From contig NZ_MRCD01000089.1 in assembly GCF_001904745.1 (NCBI RefSeq), positions 1-36,102 of the forward strand: a DNA stretch of 36,102 nucleotides, given 5' to 3'. Position numbers and translations under genes: made by a program. This DNA is from Calothrix sp. HK-06. Its GTDB lineage: Bacteria > Cyanobacteriota > Cyanobacteriia > Cyanobacteriales > Nostocaceae. Below the pieces are notes generated by a model that was not told the origin of the DNA, searched no databases, and worked only from the letters and a program-made list of their open reading frames with translations. This document shows, piece after piece, positions 7,159 to 16,118 of the stretch (positions within the stretch are counted from its first letter, which is position 1; the number at the start of each line of letters is the position of its first letter).

Positions 7159-8373
7159 TTATGCAGTGACTGAATAAGTTAGATGAGACTGTTCGGGAAT
7201 TTGAGCAACAATTGCTTTTCCAATTTCGAGCGAAGATGTAGCAGCAGGTGAAGGAGCATTACATACGTTGATACTGTTTTGACCGTGAATAATCAAAAAG
7301 TCATCCACTAATTTGCCGTCATCCATTAATGCTTGTGCGCGTACACCTGCATGAGTTGGAATTACATCAGCAGCCTGAACTTCTGGGATAAGTTGCTGTA
7401 AGCTTTTTACAAACGCTGCTTTGCTAAAAGAACGAATGATTTCTTTAATACCCTCATCGGCATGTTTTGCTGCAAGTTTCCAGAAACCTGGATAAGTCAT
7501 AACCTCAGCAAAATCTCTCAAATCAAAGTCAGTTTTAGTGTAGCCTTCGCGCTTGAGACTCAGAACTGCGTTCGGTCCTGCGTGAACACTGTTGTCAATC
7601 ATACGTGTAAAGTGTACACCCAAAAACGGAAAATCTGGATTTGGAACGGGATAGATTAAAGTCTTAACTAAATACCGTTTTTCTGGAACAAGTTCATAAT
7701 ATTCACCACGGAAAGGTACTATTTTCGCTTTCGGGTCAACATTATTGAGTTTGGCAATACGGTCACTATGTAATCCCGCACAGTTAATTACAAACTTTGT
7801 CTCAAAGTTTCCGTTGTTAGTTTCAAGTACCTGATTTTGACCACTAGGTACAATTCGTAACACCTTAGTATTAAGCCGCAAATCTCCACCTTGCTTTTGG
7901 ATGATTTCAGCGTACTTTAAACAAACTTGCTTGTAGTTTACAATACCAGTAGAATAAACACGAATTCCGCCGACACTCTTAACGTGAGGCTCAACTTCTT
8001 TAACTTCTTCTGGGGTAATTCGCTTTACCTTTATACCATTTTCTAAACCACGGTTGTAGAGGTTTTCGAGACGAGGCAGTTCTTGTTCATTTGTAGCAAC
8101 TATGACTTTACCACAAACCTCGTGGTCGATATTATGTTCTTGGCAGAATTGAACCATCGAAGTGGCGCCATCGCGACAAAACTTAGCTTTGAAGCTTCCT
8201 GGTTTGTAGTAAACACCAGAGTGAATAACACCGCTATTGTTTCCTGTTTGGTGGAATGCCCAGGTGCTTTCCTTCTCAAGAACCAAAATTTGAGCATCGG
8301 GATAACGTTTCCCTAAAGTCATTGCGGTAGAAAGACCAACAATGCCCCCACCGATAATAGCAAAATCGTACAT
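7159..8373 (-). CDS. lhgO: L-2-hydroxyglutarate oxidase-like FAD-dependent oxidoreductase
   Basis: A 404-residue flavoprotein of the DAO/GlpO superfamily. It has the N-terminal dinucleotide-binding motif GGGIVGLS (residues 8-15), the NNSGVIHSGVYYKPGS segment typical of LhgO proteins, the NCAGLHSDRIA strand, and PTHAGVRAQAL near the C-terminus. Full length for the family (about 400). LhgO oxidises L-2-hydroxyglutarate to 2-oxoglutarate. Here it sits inside a sugar cluster, between the cytidylyltransferase and the SDR, so it may instead act on a hydroxy acid or sugar acid intermediate, or recycle a by-product of the nearby 2-oxoglutarate-dependent enzyme. AGGG precedes the ATG. Confidence 0.82.
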   Translation of the reverse strand: MYDFAIIGGGIVGLSTAMTLGKRYPDAQILVLEKESTWAFHQTGNNSGVIHSGVYYKPGSFKAKFCRDGATSMVQFCQEHNIDHEVCGKVIVATNEQELPRLENLYNRGLENGIKVKRITPEEVKEVEPHVKSVGGIRVYSTGIVNYKQVCLKYAEIIQKQGGDLRLNTKVLRIVPSGQNQVLETNNGNFETKFVINCAGLHSDRIAKLNNVDPKAKIVPFRGEYYELVPEKRYLVKTLIYPVPNPDFPFLGVHFTRMIDNSVHAGPNAVLSLKREGYTKTDFDLRDFAEVMTYPGFWKLAAKHADEGIKEIIRSFSKAAFVKSLQQLIPEVQAADVIPTHAGVRAQALMDDGKLVDDFLIIHGQNSINVCNAPSPAATSSLEIGKAIVAQIPEQSHLTYSVTA

Positions 8374-8413
8374 TGATATAACCCTGTAACTAAAATAAAG
8401 TGAAAAGAGGCGT

Positions 8414-8541
8414 GGAGTTAGGAGTTAAGAGTTTTTATTGTGTTTTGTATTAAGAACAAGGTTTAAACAATAAACTTATGTAGCTACAAATGTTTTATTG
8501 CAGATTCTGCATCTTATAACTCATAATTCTTAACTCTTAAC
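8414..8541. repeat. Short GAGTTA/TAACTC-type repeats in the rfbF-lhgO gap
   Basis: The 184-bp gap holds GGAGTTAGGAGTTAAGAGTT at one end (8414-8433) and a roughly complementary TAACTCATAATTCTTAACTC run at the other (from about 8517), forming a long inverted pair. Such heptamer-like tracts are usual cyanobacterial intergenic repeats (STRR type). No promoter can be assigned. Confidence 0.5.
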
Positions 8542-8557
8542 CCATTACTAAATATGA

Positions 8558-9331
8558 TTACCAGGCTTTCCAAGGCGCCTTGTTTTTATTCCATAAATCT
8601 TCAAGGTAGTTGCGGTCGCGTAAAGTATCCATAGGTTGCCAGAAACCATTATGTTTGAAAGCAGAAAGTTGCTCTTTCTCGGCTAACTTTTCTAAAGGTT
8701 CTTGCTCCCAAACTGTTGTGTCGTCTGCAATTAGGTCAATAACCTCTGGTTCTAATACAAAATATCCACCATTAATCCAAGCTCCATCACCTTCGGGTTT
8801 CTCACGGAAGCTCGAAATTTTTGTTTGTTCTTGTCCAAGTACAATTGCACCAAAACGTCCTGGTGGTTGAACCGCAGTTAGTGTCCCTAAAGTTTTTTGC
8901 TCTTTATGGAATTTAACCAATTCTGTAATATTAACGTCGCTAACACCGTCACCGTAGGTAAAACAAAAAGTTTCGTTACCAACATGTTCGCGAACTCGTT
9001 TTAATCTTCCACCTGTCATAGTATTGTCGCCAGTATTAACCAAGGTGACACGCCAAGGTTCTGCATTCCCTGCATGTACATTCATTTGGTTAAAACGCAT
9101 ATCAAATGTTACATCTGACATGTGCAAGAAATAATTAGCAAAATACTCTTTGATAACATACCCTTTATAACCACAGCAAATTATGAAATCATTAATGCCG
9201 TGGGCAGAATAGATTTTCATAATGTGCCATAAAACTGGCTTGCCCCCGATTTCTACCATTGGCTTCGGTTTTATACTTGTTTCTTCACTTAAACGTGTCC
9301 CAAGTCCCCCCGCCAAAATCACTGCTTTCAT
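8558..9331 (-). CDS. rfbF: Glucose-1-phosphate cytidylyltransferase
   Basis: A 257-residue nucleotidyltransferase of full family length. It has the signature loop AVILAGGLGTRLSEE at residues 3-17, KPMVEIGGKPVLWHIMKIY, the metal-binding YGDGVSDVNI region and the FREKPEGDGAWINGGYFVLE product-binding segment characteristic of RfbF/DdhA. It makes CDP-glucose from CTP and glucose-1-phosphate, the entry step to CDP-deoxy sugars. As the first gene of the minus-strand cluster (AGAGGT before the ATG), its promoter should lie in the 9332-9847 interval. The usual partner, CDP-glucose 4,6-dehydratase, is not present in this window. Confidence 0.93.
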   Translation of the reverse strand: MKAVILAGGLGTRLSEETSIKPKPMVEIGGKPVLWHIMKIYSAHGINDFIICCGYKGYVIKEYFANYFLHMSDVTFDMRFNQMNVHAGNAEPWRVTLVNTGDNTMTGGRLKRVREHVGNETFCFTYGDGVSDVNITELVKFHKEQKTLGTLTAVQPPGRFGAIVLGQEQTKISSFREKPEGDGAWINGGYFVLEPEVIDLIADDTTVWEQEPLEKLAEKEQLSAFKHNGFWQPMDTLRDRNYLEDLWNKNKAPWKAW

Positions 9332-9847
9332 GAAATACCTCTAAGATTTCAGGTAAATTGATAGATACTGTAAAATGAACTGCACTTTTATGAAGCGCTT
9401 ACCAAATCGATAACAAACAATTTTTTTGAATTTCTAAGTATATAATCTAACCGTATTTCTACGCTTGCATGTAAAGCCAAGATAAATTAACCAGTTTTAT
9501 CTATGAAAAAATGGAAAAGTTTTTTATGGCGAAATATTCATTGTTATTACTTCATCGTTAATAAACAATTTATCTAAACTATATGAATCTTTATCCATAC
9601 TGGTGCCGCTAATAATCTTAGATAAATACGATTATTTTATTACTAAGATATTCAGTATTTATCTGGTGATAATATTAGAAAACCCTATGTTTGTAAATAA
9701 TATTTGTTTGTTACTTTATATTGTAAGGTAACATAAATTACTTACAACTCAAAAGTTTACCTTGACGTAGTTGGTTGGTTTATAAAGATATTGTTAAGAC
9801 TTGAACTATATATTTGAAATATATAAAATAAATGTAAAGACGCGAAA
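9332..9847. other. Long A+T-rich intergenic region, likely promoter of the sugar cluster
   Basis: About 515 bp between the rfbF start and the palindrome after the kinase gene. It is rich in A/T runs with no convincing gene. A 22-codon frame beginning near 9503 has no ribosome site or family resemblance. The promoter of the polysaccharide cluster must lie here, but no -10/-35 pair stands out enough to call. Confidence 0.5.
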
Positions 9848-9873
9848 TAGAGACGTGATTCATCACGTCTCTA
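9848..9873. repeat. TAGAGACGTGAT palindrome downstream of the kinase gene
   Basis: Arms TAGAGACGTGAT (9848-9859) and ATCACGTCTCTA (9862-9873). Same family as the palindrome at 26510-26537 and related to that at 29400-29427. It lies 35 bp past the minus-strand kinase stop and may act as its terminator. Confidence 0.75.
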
Positions 9874-9907
9874 CGTCTAATGTTTGTGAAAATATAAAAT
9901 TGATTTG

Positions 9908-12091
9908 CTAATTTGTTTTATCTATGATGTTTGAGTGTTGGAAGAATGCATCGCATTTATTTTCGATGACTACACAAATACTGCTCAAAGCTTGCTGGTA
10001 GTTATCCATGTCTTCTTGCTTTAGAGAGATTTTGGCGGCACGCTGTAAATCTTCTACTGCCTGCATTCGGTATCGACTAGATTCTTTACCTCCATATTGC
10101 GAAAGTTCGTAGCGTACAATTCCACGCTTGAGGTAAACTTTCGCCATTTGCGGATTAATACTTAGAGCTTGATTAAAATCAGAAATGGCGCCTCGATATT
10201 CTTTCTCAAATTCGCTACTATACTGTGCTATTTGATACCTAACTAAGCCGCGTTGATAGTAAGCTTCTGCTCGCGATGGGTTAAGATTGAGCGCTTGGTC
10301 GAAGTCTTGGATTGCTTTTCTGTAGTCGTCTTGCGATTCACCGCTGTACTTAGCAACTTGTGCGCGGACAATTCCACGTCGAATCAAAGCTTCAATTTCA
10401 CTTGGATTCAGGCGGATGGCATCGTTAAAGTCAGAAATGGCGCCTCTATAATCTTTATCGGGGTCGCTGCTGTATTCTGCAAGAATTAAACGAGTGTTAC
10501 CGCGACTTACATAAGCTTTGGTTTCTGAAGGATTAATTTTAATGGCTTGATTGTAGTCAGACAAAGCTGCTTCATACTGTTTCAGGTTGAAGTGAGCATT
10601 GCCTCGGTTGACGTAAGCTTTCGCGTGGTCAGGTAATTTTTGAATAGCTTTGGTAAATTTCCGAATTGCTTCCTCGTAGTTTTTGACGGTGTAAGAGGCA
10701 TGACCTTGTTTATAGTAATCATCAAAACTGAGGTTGTCTTTGGCTACTTGCTGTGAAGTAACAAGTGTTTGGGTGTAAGAGTTTTCGGCATTAAAAGGAC
10801 GACTTGTAAATTTGATCATCACATCCAGATACCCTAGCAAGCCAAACGCTAGCAAACAAAACACTACTGGATAATGCCTTTGTTTTTTTGAAGACTTATA
10901 ATAAGGATAATTATAAGCAGTATTTGGTTGGCGATAGTTAACACCGTTAAGGGTTACAGGCGTTTTTGCGACACGAGGTACGGCAGTCGGACGAGGTTTC
11001 TTACGAGGAATATGAGCAGCTAAATGTTCTTTCGCTGCTATCGCTCGCTGCGATGGAAATGGGTCTCGACCTCCTAGACGTAAAGTGCGCTCGCACCAAG
11101 GACAACTATGTAGGTGATTGCTGTAGCGGTGCTGAGGATTAACGGTACAGGTAATTAAAGATTCTTCTACTTCTGTAAGAGTTAAAAGCCAAGTTGCAGC
11201 GCTTGGACGCATTAAAGGATTGTGATGTCCTTCCTCAAAGCAGCGACGGAATAGTTCTTGTAACGCTGGATGTAACATCTCCCACGCTGGAGCAATGGGA
11301 GTATGGATGTATGGGACGCGAGTTCTTTGACTATAGGTAAAATGCCCACTTGCAATTCGTGATTCATACGTTGGTGGTTCGCCAATACCTTGAAAGATAC
11401 CTGAAAATGGGTGTGTACCTTCCATTAACAGTTGGAAAATCAAAACTCCTAACCCGAATAAGTCATGAGCAGCGATGCGGTCGCACTCAGCAAATGTTTT
11501 ATTTTGTAACTCTGGGGGAGTAAATTCTGGTTTACCAACAGGGCAGCGATAGACTGTCTTACTGTCTGGGTCACGAACTTGGAACGAGTCAGTGTCAACG
11601 AGTGTTACCAGTGCTGTATCGCTAACCAAAATATTTGATTCATTGACATCTCCAACACAATAACCACGTGCATGGAGTGCTGCGAAAGCTGCTGCTAAAT
11701 TGCGTGCAGTTCGGATTAAATATTGATAGCTAAATAAAGGGCAATGCTGACGACGGGTTCTAGGATTATAAAAATCTATAATGGGTCGCATTCCTCGAAT
11801 GCGCGGCATTAAAAACCCAGTGATGCGGTTACTACCGTCTGTTGAGTGCAACAGTTCAGTTGGCCAAGCGATAGATATATGACCTAAACAAGCTGTGGGG
11901 TTTTCTGGAGGATGAGCAAGCATTACAGATAGCTTGTTATCCTGAGCGTCTTTAGGCTTGTGATAAATCTTAGCCACTAGGTTCGCATCGGTTGGTACCG
12001 TGTAGATACATGCTTCACCGCCACGCCCCAAACTTACGGTGAGGTTAATAGTAAGATTTTGTTGGTTGGGAAGACAACGTATTACCTGCAT
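9908..12091 (-). CDS. TerY-P-triad protein kinase with transmembrane segment and TPR tail
   Basis: A 727-residue protein. The kinase-like domain covers about residues 18-310: glycine loop LGRGGEACIY (21-30), ATP-lysine Lys41 in VAKIYHK, catalytic loop GDVNESN (Asp148, Asn153), metal-binding DTDSF (166-170, in place of DFG) and the GKPEFTPPEL P+1 region. A Cys/His cluster (Cys315, Cys330, Cys333 with nearby histidines) could bind zinc. A single membrane helix spans about 407-425, followed by roughly six TPR units (455-700). The kinase is probably cytoplasmic with the TPR part across the membrane, or the reverse. It follows the phosphatase gene by 64 bp, matching the known TerY-P triad (vWA, PP2C, kinase), and probably phosphorylates or regulates the vWA partner. 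Confidence 0.85.
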   Translation of the reverse strand: MQVIRCLPNQQNLTINLTVSLGRGGEACIYTVPTDANLVAKIYHKPKDAQDNKLSVMLAHPPENPTACLGHISIAWPTELLHSTDGSNRITGFLMPRIRGMRPIIDFYNPRTRRQHCPLFSYQYLIRTARNLAAAFAALHARGYCVGDVNESNILVSDTALVTLVDTDSFQVRDPDSKTVYRCPVGKPEFTPPELQNKTFAECDRIAAHDLFGLGVLIFQLLMEGTHPFSGIFQGIGEPPTYESRIASGHFTYSQRTRVPYIHTPIAPAWEMLHPALQELFRRCFEEGHHNPLMRPSAATWLLTLTEVEESLITCTVNPQHRYSNHLHSCPWCERTLRLGGRDPFPSQRAIAAKEHLAAHIPRKKPRPTAVPRVAKTPVTLNGVNYRQPNTAYNYPYYKSSKKQRHYPVVFCLLAFGLLGYLDVMIKFTSRPFNAENSYTQTLVTSQQVAKDNLSFDDYYKQGHASYTVKNYEEAIRKFTKAIQKLPDHAKAYVNRGNAHFNLKQYEAALSDYNQAIKINPSETKAYVSRGNTRLILAEYSSDPDKDYRGAISDFNDAIRLNPSEIEALIRRGIVRAQVAKYSGESQDDYRKAIQDFDQALNLNPSRAEAYYQRGLVRYQIAQYSSEFEKEYRGAISDFNQALSINPQMAKVYLKRGIVRYELSQYGGKESSRYRMQAVEDLQRAAKISLKQEDMDNYQQALSSICVVIENKCDAFFQHSNIIDKTN

Positions 12092-12155
12092 TTCGAGGAT
12101 TACAATAGGGGAATAATTTTAATATAGTGCTGGAAACGTGTTGCTCATAGCAGTA

Positions 12156-12959
12156 TTATTGCTCATGCAACGCCGCTAAAACCAGCGTCAAATCGTCGTC
12201 AGTACGTTGCGTAATTCGCTCCGAACGCAAAAACTTGACTAACTGTTCTTTCGCGACTGATTTGTCGTCGATATTCGCGACAAATTCAAATAGCGGAAAA
12301 AAGAATGGTTTATGCGGGGCGCCTACTGCCATGTTAATAGCTAACATTTGTAGTCCATCAGTTAGTACACCAACATTCACAATTGGCTGGCGCCATAAAC
12401 GAAGTTGTGCGTTATCGATAGAATCAAACGACGTTAAAAAAGTGGTTTCATTGATATATTCACCACTATCGGGCATGGTAAGTGCGAGTAAGTTTCCCTG
12501 GTAATCACGAGCGACAGCAACACCATCACCTATTTGAGCTACAGCGACTCCTTCGGGTGTTGCGACCATTACTATCAAAGTTGTCGCGAGGTCATCATAT
12601 GGTGATGAGGTTGCTTCTGCTTCTTCCTCGACTGCTTTTTTAGCTGCCACCATCGCATTCGTTAGAAGCGAACGAACAAAATCATCACTACTAAGAGCGC
12701 GTCGGCTAATTTCATGCTCTCGAACACTTTCAACCGCAGCGGTAGTAGCAATCATCGATCCAACTTTGCCTAATCTGGCAGAGCCGGCGCCGTCTGCAAC
12801 AGCGGCGACTAAAATATTATCAGGTAAAACTTGCCAATTATGTGCATCTTGACACAGCTGCTCATTCTTTACATGACTTGTGCCACATACAGAAGCGGCA
12901 ACAACCCGCCAGTGAACCATTTGCTTTAAAGTACTACTCATATTGTTATTCACGCGCAT
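12156..12959 (-). CDS. PP2C-family protein phosphatase (TerY-P triad)
   Basis: A 267-residue PPM/PP2C-like phosphatase. Visible are the N-terminal substrate and metal motifs NEQLCQDAHNW and AAVADGAGSARLGKVGS, the central AQIGDGVAVARD, LTDGLQML, and the C-terminal RTDDDLTLVLAAL acidic pair. It probably removes phosphate placed by the adjacent kinase. Of three possible in-frame ATGs (12959, 12941, 12920) none has a strong ribosome site; the longest is given, though MVHWRVVAAS at 12920 also fits the family start. It lies between the vWA gene and the kinase gene on the same strand, consistent with one transcript. Confidence 0.85.
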   Translation of the reverse strand: MRVNNNMSSTLKQMVHWRVVAASVCGTSHVKNEQLCQDAHNWQVLPDNILVAAVADGAGSARLGKVGSMIATTAAVESVREHEISRRALSSDDFVRSLLTNAMVAAKKAVEEEAEATSSPYDDLATTLIVMVATPEGVAVAQIGDGVAVARDYQGNLLALTMPDSGEYINETTFLTSFDSIDNAQLRLWRQPIVNVGVLTDGLQMLAINMAVGAPHKPFFFPLFEFVANIDDKSVAKEQLVKFLRSERITQRTDDDLTLVLAALHEQ

Positions 12960-12990
12960 ACAGCTGTGTAAGTTTAGCTAACAAATATAA

Positions 12991-13665
12991 CTAAACAGTA
13001 CCCCAGCCAATAGGTGGTAGCGCAACCTGATCATCCACTTTCGACTGTGATACCGCTGACATACTCGCTGACAGCCACACAAACATTTCCACAAAATTCA
13101 AGCCTTGGAGCTTTAAAGGACTTCTGACCCCGATTTGACCCAACCGCATCATATTAGCATTTTCCACGCCGACGGTAAAAAATGCAACACGCTTTGAGGC
13201 TTCATCTGCTTGTAAACGTAACGATGCTTGTTCTACAACGTCTTCAAATTCTCCTTGGGGTTCGCCATCCGTAATCATGAATATCCAAGGGCGGTAGTAT
13301 GCAACTCCATTGGCGCGGTATAAATTTTTACGCTCTGTTATCAAGTCTAAGGCTTTGTGAATTCCGGCGCCCATAGTTGTAAGACCATGTGCAGACAGCG
13401 TTGGTGGACTGAATAAATCAGCCGTGACAAAATCTTGTACAACATTTACGCTGCTATCAAATGTTACTATTGCAACTTCGACTCTTCGGGCAGCTAGGCT
13501 ATTCTTTACTAACTCTTCTTTAAAAGTTTGTAATCCTTCGTTGAGAGCATTAATCGCTGTGCCTTGCATAGAGCCAGAAGTATCGAGTAACAGTACACAC
13601 GGACACCTCGGTTCTGGGTTCTCAGCGAATTCCACAACTTCATCAAGCCTTAATGTATCAGACAT
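12991..13665 (-). CDS. vWA-domain protein, TerY type
   Basis: A 224-residue protein that is essentially one von Willebrand A domain. It has an intact MIDAS metal site: DTSGS at residues 28-32, a threonine in the HGLTTMGAGIHKAL segment, and the aspartate of MITDGEPQ. It resembles TerY of tellurite-resistance-linked systems. Known TerY-P triads join such a vWA protein with a PP2C phosphatase and a kinase, exactly the next two genes here. A TTG at 13692 could add nine residues, but the ATG at 13665, preceded by GAGAAG, is preferred. First gene of the three-gene unit. Confidence 0.85.
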   Translation of the reverse strand: MSDTLRLDEVVEFAENPEPRCPCVLLLDTSGSMQGTAINALNEGLQTFKEELVKNSLAARRVEVAIVTFDSSVNVVQDFVTADLFSPPTLSAHGLTTMGAGIHKALDLITERKNLYRANGVAYYRPWIFMITDGEPQGEFEDVVEQASLRLQADEASKRVAFFTVGVENANMMRLGQIGVRSPLKLQGLNFVEMFVWLSASMSAVSQSKVDDQVALPPIGWGTV

Positions 13666-14273
13666 AACTTCTCGTGTTATAATAGAGTCCAAAATTGTGT
13701 TCTACCAAGTGTAATAGTCAGATTTAAGCAAGCTTTCCTAAACTGCGAATTTACCGTTTTGTTATGGGTTGTTGCAAATGCCTTATACTAAGCAACTAGC
13801 CAGACGCATCTTTTATAGCACAAACATACTAAGTGGATTCGGAATTAGCATAAATAGTTTGAGTAAAAAGAATTTAACTCTTGTCAAGGTTGTCTGTTGT
13901 AACCTATTTGGCAATTAGACCAGATAAACATCTACAATACAGTAATTTTCTAGTTTCTCGCTTTGGACTTTTTAAATTTTTCATATAGAAGGTTTGTGTG
14001 TTTGGTGAAATCACAAATGTAGGTTGGCAAGATACCATTATTATATCTATATTGCAGTAGGTAAAATTGCAATTTAACAAACTGCGAAAAAAAAGGTAGT
14101 TATGTAAAATGTAACAAAACAATAGTCACGATAATTTTTGTCGCTTGTAACATATATGCATATCAACCTCTGATATTTCATTCTAGGAAGATATAAAAAT
14201 TACAAGAACTGTATCGAGCAACATATCAAAATTGCTGATATAGTGGCTAATCTACTGGAAAAACTCCAAGCAG
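13666..14273. other. Divergent intergenic region (TerY triad / PatA-like gene)
   Basis: About 600 bp separate the starts of the minus-strand vWA gene and the plus-strand PatA-like gene, so two promoters must be here. It is A+T-rich. No coding remnant, hairpin or clear operator was recognised. The minus-strand frame around 13904-14122 has no family features and biased A/T codons. Confidence 0.5.
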
Positions 14274-15680
14274 ATGAACATTTTAGGCACATTCACCAGA
14301 TTACGTTCCCTTAGTCTATTACGTCACTTATCGAACTGTCATGACACTACTTACTTACATGTATTAAGTAATTCAGTTACCTGGCTAATATACTTAGAAC
14401 AGGGGAAAATTATTTATGCGACCCACTCAATCGAACCTTTTGACCGTCTAGAAAGGCATTTACGCCGTTTAGACCATCAATTGAGTGCTTTAAGCACAGA
14501 GATTCGTGTTCAAGTGCGTTTGATGTTTGAAGCTGACTCACCAAACCTAAGCGGGGACTCTAATTCAGACAAATTACCCGAACAACCACCCGAATACCAA
14601 GCTATTTGCTGGTTGGTTAGCCAACGTCACATCAATCCAACTCAAGCTGCTATTTTGATTCAGGAAATGGTCAAAGAAGTTCTTGAATCTTTTTCACTAA
14701 TTAATACAGGAAATTACAAATTAATAAGTATTGTAAATAAATTACCAGTTATTTGCAGAATTGATACAGAAAAAATACTTGAAATGTGTGACCAACAATT
14801 ACGCGGTTGGCAGACGCTAACTCCTCACATTTCATCACCATATCAACGTCCTTACCTACGGGTACCAACAGAGGTACTCAAACATCAGCTCTCAGCCATA
14901 CATCAAAATTTGGCAACTTGGATGAAGGGTTTCAGCCTACGGCATTTAGCTGTAATTGTCAATCAAGACGAAGTAGAAATGGCACGGCAACTGTATCAAT
15001 ATATAAGTAGTGGAGAAATTGTTCTTCATGAACCAGACCCACCATTTGATAAATTACCCCTAATTACTCCAGACGAAAATCAAACTACAAATTATGTTAC
15101 TGAGGTAGTTAATAATCAGTTAGGAAGTTCGGCGCCTTCCTTAAATACCACTACCAACGGGACAGTTACACAAAGACACACTTACAGTAGCAACGTCATA
15201 ATTCCAGATAAAACACAGTTATATCGAGATCAGCAAACAGTTAGCGAACCCGTTTCATCTGAAAGCGCTATCGCCAAACCGCCTAGCACTACATCTGAAA
15301 AAGCGACTAATCGTAAAGTCTATAAAATTGTTTCAGTTGATGACAGTCCAACAGTTCTGAGAGAGATTAGCCGTTTTCTAGAACATGAGAACTTCTCAGT
15401 CGTGACAATTAACGACCCAGTGAAGGCAGTGATGTCGATAATTCGTAACAAGCCAGACTTGATTTTACTCGACTTGAACATGGATGGTATAGACGGGTAC
15501 GAACTGTGCAAGATTATTCGCAATAACTCGATGTTTAAGAAAACGCCAATTGTTATGGTGACAGGTAACAAAGGATTAGTAGATAAAGTCAAAGCGCGCT
15601 TAGTTGGTGCATCAGGGTATTTGACAAAACCATTTACTCAGGCTGATTTACTCAAAATGGTATTCATGCACTTGACTTGA
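14274..15680 (+). CDS. PatA-like response regulator (PATAN domain plus receiver)
   Basis: A 468-residue protein with an N-terminal PATAN/DUF4388-type region (LEQGKIIYATHSIEPFDRL), a middle segment with LPVICRIDTEKIL, LSAIHQNLATWMKGFSLRHL and a low-complexity Ser/Thr linker. A C-terminal receiver spans about residues 350-468, with the acidic pair Asp356/Asp357, phospho-acceptor Asp400 in LLDLNMDG and Lys452 in LTKPF. All phosphorylation residues are present. PatA-type regulators control heterocyst patterning (PatA), phototaxis (PixG) or hormogonium motility (HmpA). The ATG at 14274 is the first after an upstream in-frame stop. A CheY gene follows 61 bp later. Confidence 0.85.
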   Translation: MNILGTFTRLRSLSLLRHLSNCHDTTYLHVLSNSVTWLIYLEQGKIIYATHSIEPFDRLERHLRRLDHQLSALSTEIRVQVRLMFEADSPNLSGDSNSDKLPEQPPEYQAICWLVSQRHINPTQAAILIQEMVKEVLESFSLINTGNYKLISIVNKLPVICRIDTEKILEMCDQQLRGWQTLTPHISSPYQRPYLRVPTEVLKHQLSAIHQNLATWMKGFSLRHLAVIVNQDEVEMARQLYQYISSGEIVLHEPDPPFDKLPLITPDENQTTNYVTEVVNNQLGSSAPSLNTTTNGTVTQRHTYSSNVIIPDKTQLYRDQQTVSEPVSSESAIAKPPSTTSEKATNRKVYKIVSVDDSPTVLREISRFLEHENFSVVTINDPVKAVMSIIRNKPDLILLDLNMDGIDGYELCKIIRNNSMFKKTPIVMVTGNKGLVDKVKARLVGASGYLTKPFTQADLLKMVFMHLT

Positions 15681-15741
15681 TTTATAATTTGATTCCCCAA
15701 CTGTCGTCATCAATATTGTAAAATCAAAGGAATAAGTAAAT

Positions 15742-16101
15742 ATGACAACACTTCTAGTTGTTGACGATACGCCTTCTCAGCTAGAGTTAATCAACTGTTA
15801 TTTAGAAGACGGTGGTTACAACGTTATTAAAGCTTACGATGCCAAAGAAGGTTTTAAGAAAGCTTTAAACGATTTACCTGATATCGTAATTACCGATATT
15901 GTGATGCCTGGTATGAGTGGTTTTGAGTTATGTCGCCTTCTTAAGCGAAATACTGCTACTCAAAACATTAGAATTATCATTTGTAGCTCCAAAAACGGTC
16001 ACATCGATAAAATTTGGGGTATGCGTCAAGGTGCCGATTTTTACTTAACAAAACCTTTTGGTAAGCAAGAATTATTACGTGCAATTCAGTCTTTAATTTG
16101 A
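15742..16101 (+). CDS. CheY/PilH-like single-domain response regulator
   Basis: A 119-residue stand-alone receiver with a complete active site: Asp8/Asp9 (VVDDTP), phospho-acceptor Asp52 (VITDIVMPG), Ser82/Ser83 in the switch position and Lys104 in YLTKPFG. No output domain. It follows the PatA-like gene as in pixG-pixH and hmpA-hmpB operons, where the pair relays signals to type IV pili. Here the downstream CheW, MCP and CheA genes are absent, so its kinase must be encoded elsewhere. GGAATAAG lies upstream of the start. Confidence 0.9.
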   Translation: MTTLLVVDDTPSQLELINCYLEDGGYNVIKAYDAKEGFKKALNDLPDIVITDIVMPGMSGFELCRLLKRNTATQNIRIIICSSKNGHIDKIWGMRQGADFYLTKPFGKQELLRAIQSLI

Positions 16102-16118
16102 TAAAAACTTACGTTAAT

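Noticed and set aside
9503-9571. 22-codon frame beginning MKKWKSFLWRN in the rfbF-kinase gap
   Set aside because: No ribosome site, no recognised family and A+T-driven composition; an accidental frame is more likely.
13904-14122. 72-codon minus-strand frame in the TerY / PatA-like intergenic region
   Set aside because: Composition is that of A+T-rich non-coding DNA, with no motif and no ribosome site.
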